DNA of 38,711 bases from Alphaproteobacteria bacterium (GCA_017475935.1 JAFVEP010000023.1:1-38711); one strand, 5' to 3'; positions 25,886 through 34,978 are shown, numbered from the stretch's first letter. Notes: a model not told the origin generated them from the letters alone. Made by a program: numbers and translations.

Positions 25886-27086
25886 ATCTCTTCGCTTACA
25901 TATCGCCCTTTTAGGAGAAGTTAACTCGGGAAAATCAAGCTTTTTAAATTTGCTTACCGGACAACAAATTTCCATCACTTCAGCGGTAGCGGGAACAACA
26001 ACAGATGTTGTTGAAAAAGCGCAAGAATTGCCTTTGCTTGGCCCCGTATTATGGTTGGATACGGCCGGATTGAGCGATCAGACGGAACTTGCCGCCAAAC
26101 GAATGGAAAAAACATTACAAGCATTAAATAAAACAGATGTTGCACTTTTAATTTGCGCCCATCCTCTGCTCACCGAAACAGAAAAGGAAATTCTTCAACT
26201 TCTCGAAAAACAAAAAATTCCGGTCATTCGTATTTATAATAAAGCCGACACCTATCAAGAACGTACATCAAACGGCATTTATGTGAACTCTTTGGATGTT
26301 AAAATGCGCGATCATGTTCTTTCCGCTTTGACCGGAGAGTTGCTTAAACTTTGTCCCGACGACTTTATCAATCAGCCTCCGCTGGTTGGTGATTTGATCC
26401 CCGAACACAGTACGGTTGTTATGATGATTCCGCTTGATTATGAAGCCCCCAAAGGGCGTTTGATTATGCCGCAAGTTCAAGCTATCCGCGACTGTTTGGA
26501 TCATAATCAAAATGTCATCATAACGAAAGGAAATACCTATAAAAATGTCTTAGACAACTTGAAAACGCCGCCTTCTTTAGTCGTTTGTGATTCGCAGATC
26601 GTCGATCAGATGGTTAAAGAAACGCCGCGAAATATAAAATGCACAACTTTCTCGGTTTTGATGGCGCGTTTCAAAGGTGATTTGTGCAAACTTGTTCATG
26701 GTGCTGCCATGATTCGTCACCTGCAGGATAATGATAAAATTTTGATTGCCGAATCCTGTACGCATCATGCAGTTCAAGATGATATCGGACGTGTTAAAAT
26801 TCCGCGTTGGCTGACACAAAAAACGCAAAAAAATCTGCAAATTGATTATGTGAACGGCTGTGATTTTGCCGATCATTTATCACAATATAAGCTTGTGATA
26901 CAGTGCGGCGGCTGTACCATCAACCGCCGCGAAATGCTGTCACGCATTTACCAATGTGAAAAAGCAGGTGTTGCCGTCACAAATTATGGTATTTGCATTT
27001 CCGAATTGAAAGGCGTTTTAGCGCGTGTTATCGAACCTTTCCCTGAGGCTTGCACGCTGTATCAAGCCACCAAAGACAAGCCTTAA
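25869..27086 (+). CDS. hydF: [FeFe] hydrogenase H-cluster maturation GTPase HydF
   Basis: Scaffold GTPase (405 aa) that carries the diiron precursor to [FeFe] hydrogenase. The GTPase domain has the P-loop GEVNSGKSS (16-24), the G3 segment LDTAGL and G4 NKAD. The dimerisation domain contains HSTVVMMIPLDYEAPKGR. The cluster domain has ESCTHH and CGGCTINRREM: ligands Cys297, Cys346 and Cys349, with the CxH motif intact. The His usually just before the second Cys pair (HCxxC) is Gln here. hydE, hydG and the hydrogenase itself are not in the window. The gene overlaps tatD, and its stop codon shares bases with the convergent glycosyltransferase stop (TTAA, 27083-27086). Confidence 0.93.
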   Translation: MQATPKSLRLHIALLGEVNSGKSSFLNLLTGQQISITSAVAGTTTDVVEKAQELPLLGPVLWLDTAGLSDQTELAAKRMEKTLQALNKTDVALLICAHPLLTETEKEILQLLEKQKIPVIRIYNKADTYQERTSNGIYVNSLDVKMRDHVLSALTGELLKLCPDDFINQPPLVGDLIPEHSTVVMMIPLDYEAPKGRLIMPQVQAIRDCLDHNQNVIITKGNTYKNVLDNLKTPPSLVVCDSQIVDQMVKETPRNIKCTTFSVLMARFKGDLCKLVHGAAMIRHLQDNDKILIAESCTHHAVQDDIGRVKIPRWLTQKTQKNLQIDYVNGCDFADHLSQYKLVIQCGGCTINRREMLSRIYQCEKAGVAVTNYGICISELKGVLARVIEPFPEACTLYQATKDKP

Positions 27087-28081
27087 CTGTTCGGATAGAT
27101 TGTTTTGCTGTACTGTTTGTATGCGGCAAAATCATCTAATTTGATATGCAGAAAATGAAAATAGTTGGTTAGTCTCTGGCAAATGGCGTAATCTAAACCA
27201 TTTTCTGCTTCTATCACGCGTTTTTTCATTTCAGCAAAGAATTTTTCCTGTAAATCCGGCGGGCAGAAAGTGAAGTGCTGACCATAGACGTTATACTTGT
27301 ACTGGAATAAGGCATATTTGTTCTGCTCAAAAAGTCCCGTTGATTGCAAATTTTCCTCTATGATATCGACAATAGTGAAAATATCAAAACATTTCGGTGT
27401 CACAAATTCGGAAACAGAACCTTCAACGCGTCGATAACGATAAAAAATTCGATCGGTTATGATGATTTTTTTCGCATTAAAGAGCGCTTTAAAATGAAAT
27501 GCAAAATCCTCATACTTTAACTTTTCCGGAAACAGAATTTGTTTTTGACGCAAAAATTCACGATTGAAAATTTTATTAGCCGCAGAGATATTGCGCGAAA
27601 AAGGACGCACACAGTCCGCCGGCGTGTGGATGCTTTCTTCATTTTGATGATTTTGCCAATCCCCGATATCGAAAAAACGCAGCGGAACAACATCATTCAT
27701 ACCTTTTTGATAAGAACCGGTATTAAACATATAAATATCGATATCTTTAACTTTATTCAGGGTTTGAACAAAACTGTCGTAAAGATTGAGCAAAACCCAA
27801 TCATCCGAATCAACAAATGAAACATAATCCCCTGTCGCCTTCTGCAACCCGAAATTACGGGCAACGGCAGCTCCGGAATTTTTCTCTGCATAGACTTTAA
27901 TGCGCTCATCTTTTTGGGCATACGTTTGCAAAATTTCCGAACTTTTATCTGTGGAACCGTCATTAACACAGATAATTTCCAAATTTTGATATGTTTGATA
28001 AATTAAAGAATCCAAACATTCGGCCAGATATTTTTCACTATTATAAACCGGAACAATGACTGATATTTTAGGATTGATCAT
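27083..28081 (-). CDS. Family 2 glycosyltransferase (GT-A fold)
   Basis: A 332-residue glycosyltransferase. The N-terminal GT-A domain begins ISVIVPVYNSEKYLAECLDSL, followed here only in part: the nucleotide-sugar segment CVNDGSTDKSSEIL, SGAAVARNFGL, and the DxD-type motif VDSDDW. The C-terminal third is divergent. It probably adds sugars to an envelope polysaccharide; donor and acceptor are unknown. It follows a paralogous gene with a 2-nt gap and is clearly related to it through the first 110 residues, suggesting tandem duplication. Confidence 0.88.
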   Translation of the reverse strand: MINPKISVIVPVYNSEKYLAECLDSLIYQTYQNLEIICVNDGSTDKSSEILQTYAQKDERIKVYAEKNSGAAVARNFGLQKATGDYVSFVDSDDWVLLNLYDSFVQTLNKVKDIDIYMFNTGSYQKGMNDVVPLRFFDIGDWQNHQNEESIHTPADCVRPFSRNISAANKIFNREFLRQKQILFPEKLKYEDFAFHFKALFNAKKIIITDRIFYRYRRVEGSVSEFVTPKCFDIFTIVDIIEENLQSTGLFEQNKYALFQYKYNVYGQHFTFCPPDLQEKFFAEMKKRVIEAENGLDYAICQRLTNYFHFLHIKLDDFAAYKQYSKTIYPNS

Positions 28082-28083
28082 TT

Positions 28084-29061
28084 TTACTTCTCCATTTTGC
28101 AGAATTTTGCATAATCTGTTTTGCTTAACATTTTGAAACGTTCAATCGCTTTCTTTTCAAATTCTTGAGATGCCGATTTTTCCAAAAGCTTGTAATCAAG
28201 TCCGTCAGCTAACGGTTTGATCTGATTATAAAAACGTTCTTTTAAATTTGCCTGAATATGGTCGAATTTCATTAAACAGTTCAAAATCATCAGAGTTTGC
28301 ACCGGAACTTTATATTTTTCCCACATATCGGCTTTTTTAAACTTCTCTTCAACCAGTTCTGAAGCTTTAATGACATCAAAATATTTTTCGCCGTTATTAC
28401 TCATAATAGAACCTTCCCGTGCCGTGCGGTAATAATAAAAGGCAAGCGAAATATAGCTGATTTTTTGAGCTTTGGTATAAATTCCGGCCCAAAACGGTAA
28501 ATCCTCATAAATGATACCTTCGGCAAAGCGTATGTGATTTTTGTTGATAAAATCAAGATTGTAAAATTTAAAACATGATGAAACAGGCCAAAACTTAAAT
28601 GTTTCTGCCGTCATAGATTCGGCGGAAAATGTTTTTTTAACATATTCTCCTCTGAATTGAGGAACTGTCATGCCAATAATATTTTGATAATTTTCCATTC
28701 CCTGAAACCAGTCATAGATGACCACATCGGATTCTGTTTTTTCCGCCTGATCAAATAAAATTTGCGCCGCATTAGTGGAAAAGCAGTCGTCTGAATCAAC
28801 AAATTGAACATATTTACCGGTTGCTTTTTCCAAACCGGCATTACGTGCGGCAGAAAGGCCGCTGTTTTTTTGGTTGATTATAATAATGCGAGAATCCATT
28901 TGCGCATAAGCATTCAGAATATCTCCGCTTTTATCTGTTGAACCGTCATTAACACAGACAATTTCAATATCGTGCAATGTTTGATGTATAAGGCTGTCCA
29001 AACATTGCGATAAATATTTTTCGGTGTTATAGACCGGCACAATAAACGAAACTTTACTCAT
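28084..29061 (-). CDS. Family 2 glycosyltransferase (GT-A fold)
   Basis: A 325-residue paralogue of the gene at 27083-28081, with the same core: VSFIVPVYNTEKYLSQCL, CVNDGSTDKSGDIL, SGLSAARNAGLEKATG and the metal motif VDSDD. The C-terminal acceptor region differs. No membrane segment is evident. Ribosome site AGGAG lies 6 nt before the ATG, and a promoter is visible upstream. The pair forms a small two-gene unit with no other polysaccharide genes around it in this window. Confidence 0.88.
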   Translation of the reverse strand: MSKVSFIVPVYNTEKYLSQCLDSLIHQTLHDIEIVCVNDGSTDKSGDILNAYAQMDSRIIIINQKNSGLSAARNAGLEKATGKYVQFVDSDDCFSTNAAQILFDQAEKTESDVVIYDWFQGMENYQNIIGMTVPQFRGEYVKKTFSAESMTAETFKFWPVSSCFKFYNLDFINKNHIRFAEGIIYEDLPFWAGIYTKAQKISYISLAFYYYRTAREGSIMSNNGEKYFDVIKASELVEEKFKKADMWEKYKVPVQTLMILNCLMKFDHIQANLKERFYNQIKPLADGLDYKLLEKSASQEFEKKAIERFKMLSKTDYAKFCKMEK

Positions 29062-29081
29062 CTTTTCTCCTTTATAAGCTC

Positions 29082-29109
29082 ATATTAGCGTCAAAACATG
29101 CATTGTAAA
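29082..29109 (-). promoter_or_regulatory. Promoter of the glycosyltransferase pair
   Basis: On the minus strand TTTACA (29104-29109), 16-nt spacer, TAATAT (29082-29087), about 20 nt before the start codon. Confidence 0.5.
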
Positions 29110-29149
29110 GGCAATAACATAAATAAGTTTAAAAATGTTAAAAAAACAC

Positions 29150-29178
29150 TTGAAATTAAAATATTCTTGAGGTATACA
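29150..29178 (+). promoter_or_regulatory. Promoter of rpmI-rplT
   Basis: TTGAAA (29150-29155), 17-nt spacer, TATACA (29173-29178). The leader would be about 70 nt. Sequence in it could fold and may bind L20 for autoregulation as in other bacteria, but I see no clear mimic structure. Confidence 0.65.
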
Positions 29179-29256
29179 TTCTTTGTTTGAGCTTATCGGG
29201 CGAATTGGCATGCCTGACAGCTTTTGTGTAATTCCAATATAATGAAAGGGAATAAA

Positions 29257-29451
29257 ATGCCGAAATTAAAAACAAAAAGAGCCGCTGCTAAGCGCTTCAG
29301 CGTTACAGGTACCGGCAAATTAAAAAGAAACCATTCGTTCAAGAGACACCTTCTCTTCAACAAACCGACAAAACAAAAAAGACACGCTCGCGGCACCATC
29401 TTAATTGATGCTGCCAATAAGTTTGTTAAAAAGTTTTTACCGTTTATTTAG
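29257..29451 (+). CDS. rpmI: Ribosomal protein bL35
   Basis: Large-subunit protein of 64 residues, [14 protein letters not shown] at the N-terminus and strongly basic throughout, which is diagnostic. The start at 29257 has ribosome site AAAGGG; a longer frame from 29224 adds a non-conserved 11 residues. It is followed by rplT after 11 nt. infC, which usually precedes rpmI in one operon, is not here; instead there is a direct promoter and divergent glycosyltransferases. Confidence 0.97.
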   Translation: MPKLKTKRAAAKRFSVTGTGKLKRNHSFKRHLLFNKPTKQKRHARGTILIDAANKFVKKFLPFI

Positions 29452-29462
29452 GAGGATAGGAT

Positions 29463-29819
29463 ATGTCTCGTGTTAAAAGAGGTTTAACGGCTCACGCTCG
29501 TCATAAAAAAATTTTGGATATGGCGAAAGGTTACAGAGGTCGTAATAAAAATGTATTCAGAGTAGCTGTTGAAAAAGTTGAAAAAGGTTTGCAGTATGCA
29601 TACCGTGACAGAAAAGCAAAGAAAAGAAGTTTCCGCTCTTTGTGGATTCAGCGTATCAATGCCGCTACTCGTATTCATGATATGACTTATTCTCGATTTA
29701 TCTGCGGGCTTGCCAAAGCCGGTGTTGAGCTGGATCGCAAAGTTCTTGCTGATATCGCTTTCAAAGAGCCCCAAGCATTTGCTAAGTTGGTCGAAACAGC
29801 CAAAGCGGCTCTTAAATAG
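29463..29819 (+). CDS. rplT: Ribosomal protein bL20
   Basis: Large-subunit assembly protein of 118 residues, basic, starting [18 protein letters not shown] and containing [12 protein letters not shown], both invariant features. Ribosome site AGGAGG is strong. L20 normally represses its own operon by binding the mRNA leader. A terminator-like hairpin follows, only 16 nt before pheS. Confidence 0.97.
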   Translation: MSRVKRGLTAHARHKKILDMAKGYRGRNKNVFRVAVEKVEKGLQYAYRDRKAKKRSFRSLWIQRINAATRIHDMTYSRFICGLAKAGVELDRKVLADIAFKEPQAFAKLVETAKAALK

Positions 29820-29844
29820 TTTATAATACATATCACGTAAATAA

Positions 29845-29891
29845 AAGAGTTAGCTGAAGCTTTTGCCTGCACTAACTCTTTTATTTTTTTT
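29845..29891 (+). terminator. Terminator between rplT and pheS (possible attenuator)
   Basis: AAAGAGTTAG (29845-29854) and CTAACTCTTT (29873-29882) form a perfect 10-bp stem with an 18-nt loop. It is followed by eight T residues (29884-29891) after one A. A TATAAT box lies just upstream (29823-29828) but no good -35 accompanies it. Confidence 0.75.
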
Positions 29892-29906
29892 ACAAGGTTG
29901 CTGATA

Positions 29907-31016
29907 ATGGAAAATTTAGAAAGTTTAAAAAGAACCATTCTTGATGAAATTAAAACAGCGGATAGTTTAAAAAATTTGGACGATATCCGGGTTGCCAATA
30001 TGGGGAAAAAAGGTCGTTTAACCGAAATGATGAAGACGCTTTCCTCTTTGTCTCTGGAGGAAAAAATAGCTTTGGGAAAGCAACTTAATCTGGTTAAATC
30101 AGAAGTTGAAAATGCTATTCTTGCGCAAAAAAATATTTTGGAAGAAAAAGAATTAAATGCAAAACTGGCAGCGGAAAAAATTGATATAACCCTGCCTGTT
30201 CGACCGGAAACGCAAGGACGTATTCATCCGGTATCGAAAATATACGAAGAAGTCGTAGCCATCTTTGGGCAGATGGGTTTTGATGTCGTTAACGGACCTG
30301 ATATTGAAGATCAATTTCATAACTTTAATGCGCTCAATATGCCGGCCAATCACCCTGCCCGTCAAATGCAAGATACGTTTTACATCAATAATGATCCGTC
30401 CAAACCTTTTGATATGGATCAGGCTTTTGTTATGCGCACACATACATCCGGCATGCAAATCCGCACGATGGAAAAGCAACAGCCGCCCATTCGCATTATC
30501 GCTCCCGGACGTACTTATCGCTCCGATTATGATGCCACGCATACGCCGATGTTTCATCAGGTAGAAGGCTTAGTTATTGATAAAAACATCACTATGGCTC
30601 ATCTGAAAGGTTGCCTTTATGATTTTATGAAAGCTTTTTTCGAGCTGGATGAACTTCCTGTACGCTATCGCCCATCTTATTTTCCGTTCACGGAACCATC
30701 GGCTGAAATGGATATTGGTTGTCTCAAGACCAAAACGGAATTAAAAATCGGTGCCGGAACAGATTGGCTTGAAGTTTTAGGTTGCGGCATGGTTCATCCG
30801 AATGTTTTAAGAGCCGGAGGTATTAATCCGGATGAATATCAAGGTTTTGCGTTCGGCTTAGGTATTGATCGTTTGGCTATGCTGAAATACGGCATACCTG
30901 ATTTGCGTACATTTTTTGAATCGGACGTTCGCTGGTTGAAACATTATGGATTTACCCCGCTTGATTTTTCATCTCTAACCGGTGGATTGAGCAATAACGG
31001 AGGACTCACACGATGA
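29907..31016 (+). CDS. pheS: Phenylalanine-tRNA ligase alpha subunit
   Basis: Catalytic subunit (369 aa) of the heterotetrameric PheRS. An N-terminal coiled coil (about residues 1-100) is followed by class II core motifs: motif 1 region IHPVSKIYEEV, FDVVNGPDIEDQFHNF, motif 2 RTYRSDYDATHTPMFHQVEG, and motif 3 FAFGLGIDRLAMLKYGI. The ATG at 29907 with AAGG upstream is chosen over an in-frame TTG three codons earlier. It overlaps pheT by four bases (ATGA). The C-terminus runs about 20 residues past the usual end. Confidence 0.97.
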   Translation: MENLESLKRTILDEIKTADSLKNLDDIRVANMGKKGRLTEMMKTLSSLSLEEKIALGKQLNLVKSEVENAILAQKNILEEKELNAKLAAEKIDITLPVRPETQGRIHPVSKIYEEVVAIFGQMGFDVVNGPDIEDQFHNFNALNMPANHPARQMQDTFYINNDPSKPFDMDQAFVMRTHTSGMQIRTMEKQQPPIRIIAPGRTYRSDYDATHTPMFHQVEGLVIDKNITMAHLKGCLYDFMKAFFELDELPVRYRPSYFPFTEPSAEMDIGCLKTKTELKIGAGTDWLEVLGCGMVHPNVLRAGGINPDEYQGFAFGLGIDRLAMLKYGIPDLRTFFESDVRWLKHYGFTPLDFSSLTGGLSNNGGLTR

Positions 31017-33397
31017 AATTTACTTTATCATGGCTGAAAGAACATTTGGAAACAAATGCATCTCTTGAACAGATCAGTGATACGCTGACTAAAATCGGTT
31101 TGGAAGTGGAAGAACTCACCAATCCGGCCGATGGCTTAGCTGATTTTATTACGGCACGAATCGATCGTGTGGAAAATCATCCGGATGCCGACAAATTGCA
31201 TGTGTTATCTGTTAACGATGGTACGAATACGTATCAAGTTGTCTGTGGCGCGCCGAATGTTCGCCAAGGATTGATCGGTGTATTTGCCCGCGAAGGAACA
31301 TTAATTCCTCTATTTAATGAACGCCTAAAGCGTGCAACCATCCGCGGCGTAGAAAGTTGCGGTATGATGTGTGCTGTTGATGAAATCGGACTGGGCAGCT
31401 CGCATGATGCCATTATCGAACTTCCTAAAGAAACCCCTATCGGTGTACCGGTGGCAGAAGTTTTGGATATTGATCCGGTTATTGAAGTATCCATCACCCC
31501 AAACAGAGCTGAGTGCCTTGGTGTTCGAGGGATTGCACGCGATCTTGCGGCCGCCGGATTAGGTCAATTAAAGCCGCTTCATATCGCCAAAGTTGCCGCA
31601 AAATTTGCTAATCCGATTAAAGTTGAAGTTAAATGTCCGGCTGAATGCCCTGTATATACCGGTCGTTATATTAAAGGTGTTGATAACACCGTGAACACTC
31701 CGAAGTGGATGAAAGACAGATTGAATGCTATCGGTATCCATTCTATTTCTCCGTTGGTTGATATTACAAATTACATCAATTATGATCTGGCGCGTCCTTT
31801 GCATGTTTTTGATGCTGACAAACTCAGCGGCAATATCACCGTGCGTATGGCACAAGCCGGAGAAAAATTTAAGGCACTGAATGACAAGGAATATATTTTG
31901 CCGGAATATGCACTGGGTATTTGTGATGAACAAGGAGTACAATGTTTAGGCGGCATTATGGGCGGAAGTGAAAAAGGTTGTTCGGCAAATACGCGCAATG
32001 TTTTGCTCGAATGCGCCCTGTTTACGCCTGAGTGCATCGCTAAAACCGGCCGACATTTGCAAATTGATTCGGACTCTCGATATCGTTACGAACGTTGGGT
32101 TGACCCATTGTCAAATATCAGCGGATCTGATTATGCCGCCGCTCTGATTCTTGACATTTGCGGAGGCGAAGCTTCTGAAATTACGGTTGTCGGATCGGAA
32201 AACTACACTTCAGAGCCGGTATATTTGCGTCCGGAAAGACTGGAAACTCTGATCGGTATGCCGGTAGAAAAAGAGAAATCACAGCAGATTTTACAAAATT
32301 TAGGTTTTCAAGTCACAGAAGAAAACGGAATCTTAAAAGCTTTAGCTCCGAGTTGGCGCGGTGATATTGCATGTGAACAAGATTTAGTTGAAGAAGTTGT
32401 TCGCATGATCGGATTGGATAATATTCCGGCCGTTTCTCTGCCCTATGATTTACTGCCGAAAGAAACTCTTTCACCGCAACAACATACAGCCTTAATCGTA
32501 AAACATGAATTAGCCTCACGCGGCATGTATGAAACGGTTACATGGAGTTTTGCCGATAGCGAAACGGCGCAATTTTTCAGAAAAGGAAATGAAGCTTTAA
32601 TTCTGCAAAATCCGATTGTTAAAGAGCTAGATGAACTCAGACCGTCTATTTTGCCAAACTTGTTGTTGGCGGTTAAAAATAATGCGGCACGCAACTATAC
32701 AAATTTATCTTTGTTTGAAGTCGGTCCGGAATTTGACGGCAGAAATCCTGAACAGCAACACAGTGCGGCCTCAGGGGTACGTTACGGACAAACATCTAAA
32801 AAAGATTGGAGCGGTTCGGCTCGCGATTATGATGTTTTTGATGTCAAGGCAGATGCTTTGGCTGCTATTGCTGCGGCCAAAGGTCCGTATGAAAATCCGC
32901 AAATTACGGCGGATGCCCCGTCATATTACCATCCGGGCAGATCAGGGACAATTCGTTTGGGAAAAAATGTCTTAGCTTATTTCGGTGAAATTCATCCAAG
33001 CATACTGAAAAAACTGGATATTAAAAACCGAGTCATGGCATTTGAAGTGAATTTGGATAACATCCCGTTACCGCGTAAAAGTCAAGACAAAGCGCGTAAA
33101 AAAATAGATTTATCACCATTGCAACCGGTTGATAAAGATTTAGCCTTTGTCGTTAATAAAGATGTTTCAGCCGCTGCTATTTTATCAGCCGCTAAAAATG
33201 CTGATCGTCAACATATTGTCGATGTTCGTGTTTTCGATATATATGAAGGTGATAATTTACCGGAAAATAAAAAATCCGTTGCCATCGGTCTGACATTTCA
33301 ACCGGATAATCAAACATTTACTGATAAAGATATTGAAAATATGATGAATAAAGTTATTGTTGAAGTCGGTAAAAAAACCGGCGGAGAACTTAGATAG
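31013..33397 (+). CDS. pheT: Phenylalanine-tRNA ligase beta subunit
   Basis: Non-catalytic subunit (794 aa, normal) with editing and tRNA-binding functions. The N-terminus MKFTLSWLKEHLET and tRNA-binding domain (about residues 40-150, HPDADKLHVLSVN and QVVCGAPNVRQG) are typical. The B3/B4 editing region includes SPLVDITNYINYDLARPLHVFDADKL. A B5 domain and catalytic-like core follow, and the C-terminal anticodon-binding FDX-ACB domain includes QPVDKDLAFVV and DVRVFDIYEG. It is coupled to pheS and followed by proS after 11 nt. Confidence 0.97.
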   Translation: MKFTLSWLKEHLETNASLEQISDTLTKIGLEVEELTNPADGLADFITARIDRVENHPDADKLHVLSVNDGTNTYQVVCGAPNVRQGLIGVFAREGTLIPLFNERLKRATIRGVESCGMMCAVDEIGLGSSHDAIIELPKETPIGVPVAEVLDIDPVIEVSITPNRAECLGVRGIARDLAAAGLGQLKPLHIAKVAAKFANPIKVEVKCPAECPVYTGRYIKGVDNTVNTPKWMKDRLNAIGIHSISPLVDITNYINYDLARPLHVFDADKLSGNITVRMAQAGEKFKALNDKEYILPEYALGICDEQGVQCLGGIMGGSEKGCSANTRNVLLECALFTPECIAKTGRHLQIDSDSRYRYERWVDPLSNISGSDYAAALILDICGGEASEITVVGSENYTSEPVYLRPERLETLIGMPVEKEKSQQILQNLGFQVTEENGILKALAPSWRGDIACEQDLVEEVVRMIGLDNIPAVSLPYDLLPKETLSPQQHTALIVKHELASRGMYETVTWSFADSETAQFFRKGNEALILQNPIVKELDELRPSILPNLLLAVKNNAARNYTNLSLFEVGPEFDGRNPEQQHSAASGVRYGQTSKKDWSGSARDYDVFDVKADALAAIAAAKGPYENPQITADAPSYYHPGRSGTIRLGKNVLAYFGEIHPSILKKLDIKNRVMAFEVNLDNIPLPRKSQDKARKKIDLSPLQPVDKDLAFVVNKDVSAAAILSAAKNADRQHIVDVRVFDIYEGDNLPENKKSVAIGLTFQPDNQTFTDKDIENMMNKVIVEVGKKTGGELR

Positions 33398-33408
33398 GAG
33401 ATGAATAA

Positions 33409-34926
33409 ATGGCATTAAAATGTACACGAAAACAAAACTATCCGGAATGGTATCAAAACGTCATTTCACAAGCGGATATGGCTGAAAACTCCGTATCTAC
33501 GGGGTGTATGGTTATCAAAGCATGGGGATATGGTATTTGGGAACGGGTTCAGCATGTTTTAGATGAACAAATCAAAGAAACAGGCCATGAAAACTACTAT
33601 TTTCCGATGTTTATTCCGCTGTCTTTTTTCCAAAAAGAAGCTGATCATGTGGAAGGTTTTGCAAAAGAAATGGCTGTGGTGACACACTCCAGATTAACAA
33701 ATGAATCCGGAAAGCTTACGCCTTCTTCTCCTTTAGATGAACCATTGATTGTACGACCGACCAGTGAAACCATCATTGCCGATTCGTTTTCAAAATGGGT
33801 AAAATCCTACCGTGATCTCCCTATTCTGCTGAATCAGTGGGCAAATGTCGTTCGCTGGGAAATGCGTCCGCGCCTGTTTTTGAGAACGCGTGAATTTTTA
33901 TGGCAGGAAGGCCACACGGTTCATGCCAATGCGAAGGAAGCAGAAAATGAAACAATCAAAATGCTAAACGTATATAAGAAAGTCTCTGAAGAAGCGTTAG
34001 CGATGCCGGTTTTATCCGGACGCAAACCGGAACATGAAAAATTTCCGGGGGCCATCGATACCTATTGCATCGAGGCTATGATGCAAGACGGTAAAGCTTT
34101 ACAAGCCGGTACATCGCATTTTTTGGGACAGAATTTTGCTCGATCAGCCGACATTAAATTTGTTAACCAAAACAATGAACAAGAATATGCCTATACAACC
34201 TCATGGGGCGTATCTACCCGTTTGATCGGCGGTGTTATTATGTCGCACGCTGATGATGAAGGTATGGTTGTTCCGCCGCATATAGCGCCGAACCAGATTG
34301 TCTTTATTCCGCTCATTAAGAAAAATGATGATGCCGACAAAGTTATGACTTATATTCAAAAGATTCAGGAACAACTCAAAAAGCAAACTTCGTTTAATGA
34401 AAAAATTCGCATTAAAGTCGATACGCGCGATAAATCAAGTGTGGATAAGGTTTGGGAGTGGGTTCGCAAAGGCGCTCCGATTGTGTGCGAAGTCGGTATG
34501 CGTGATGTCGAAAATGAAGCTTTGATGGTCAAAGAACGTATCTTTTTCGGTAAGCAAGAAGGCAAGAAAATCATTTCAGCTGCTGATTTCGTTTCTTCGG
34601 TAGGTCAACGTTTGGAAACTTTACAACATATGATGTTTCTTAAAGCGAAAAAACGTCTTGAGGATAATATCCGCACAGATATAAAAACTCCGGAAGACTT
34701 TGCCCGATATTTTGCGCAGTCAAACGAATGGATTGAAGATGAGCAACAGGGAAAAGTTGCCTTCGTCCGCGGAAAATGGTGTGGTGATCCGGCCAGCGAA
34801 GAGATTTTGAAATCCATGAAAATCACCATTCGATGCATTCCTTCCGATCAGAGCGGCACGAGCGGAAAATGCTTATTAACCGGAAAAGATGCCACACTTG
34901 ATGTCATCTATGCCCGCAGTTATTAA
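33409..34926 (+). CDS. proS: Proline-tRNA ligase, archaeal/eukaryote-type
   Basis: Class II synthetase of 505 residues. It has VRPTSETIIADSF and WANVVRWEMRPRLFLRTREFLWQEGHT (motif 2 region, cited as span), and GGVIMSHADDEGMVVPP for motif 3. It lacks the bacterial INS editing insertion between motifs 2 and 3. It has the extra C-terminal domain with three cysteines (WCGD, IRCIPSD, GKCLLTG) and the terminal Tyr that mark the archaeal/eukaryotic class. Most alphaproteobacteria carry a shorter bacterial-type enzyme, so this gene suggests an exchange by transfer. Ribosome site AGGAG is strong. A terminator follows. Confidence 0.93.
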   Translation: MALKCTRKQNYPEWYQNVISQADMAENSVSTGCMVIKAWGYGIWERVQHVLDEQIKETGHENYYFPMFIPLSFFQKEADHVEGFAKEMAVVTHSRLTNESGKLTPSSPLDEPLIVRPTSETIIADSFSKWVKSYRDLPILLNQWANVVRWEMRPRLFLRTREFLWQEGHTVHANAKEAENETIKMLNVYKKVSEEALAMPVLSGRKPEHEKFPGAIDTYCIEAMMQDGKALQAGTSHFLGQNFARSADIKFVNQNNEQEYAYTTSWGVSTRLIGGVIMSHADDEGMVVPPHIAPNQIVFIPLIKKNDDADKVMTYIQKIQEQLKKQTSFNEKIRIKVDTRDKSSVDKVWEWVRKGAPIVCEVGMRDVENEALMVKERIFFGKQEGKKIISAADFVSSVGQRLETLQHMMFLKAKKRLEDNIRTDIKTPEDFARYFAQSNEWIEDEQQGKVAFVRGKWCGDPASEEILKSMKITIRCIPSDQSGTSGKCLLTGKDATLDVIYARSY

Positions 34927-34940
34927 AAAACAAACAAATC

Positions 34941-34978
34941 AAAAGCGCCCCTGATGCCAACCAAGGGAGCTTTTTTTT
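34941..34978 (+). terminator. Rho-independent terminator after proS
   Basis: AAAAGC-x-CCC pairs with GGG-x-GCTTTT (one internal mismatch), about 12-nt loop, then a run of eight T. Confidence 0.8.

Noticed and set aside
29820..29906. T-box or leader-peptide attenuator for pheST
   Set aside because: There is no T-box core sequence, no ATG-started leader frame and no cluster of Phe codons before the hairpin; only a hairpin with a T-run is supported.
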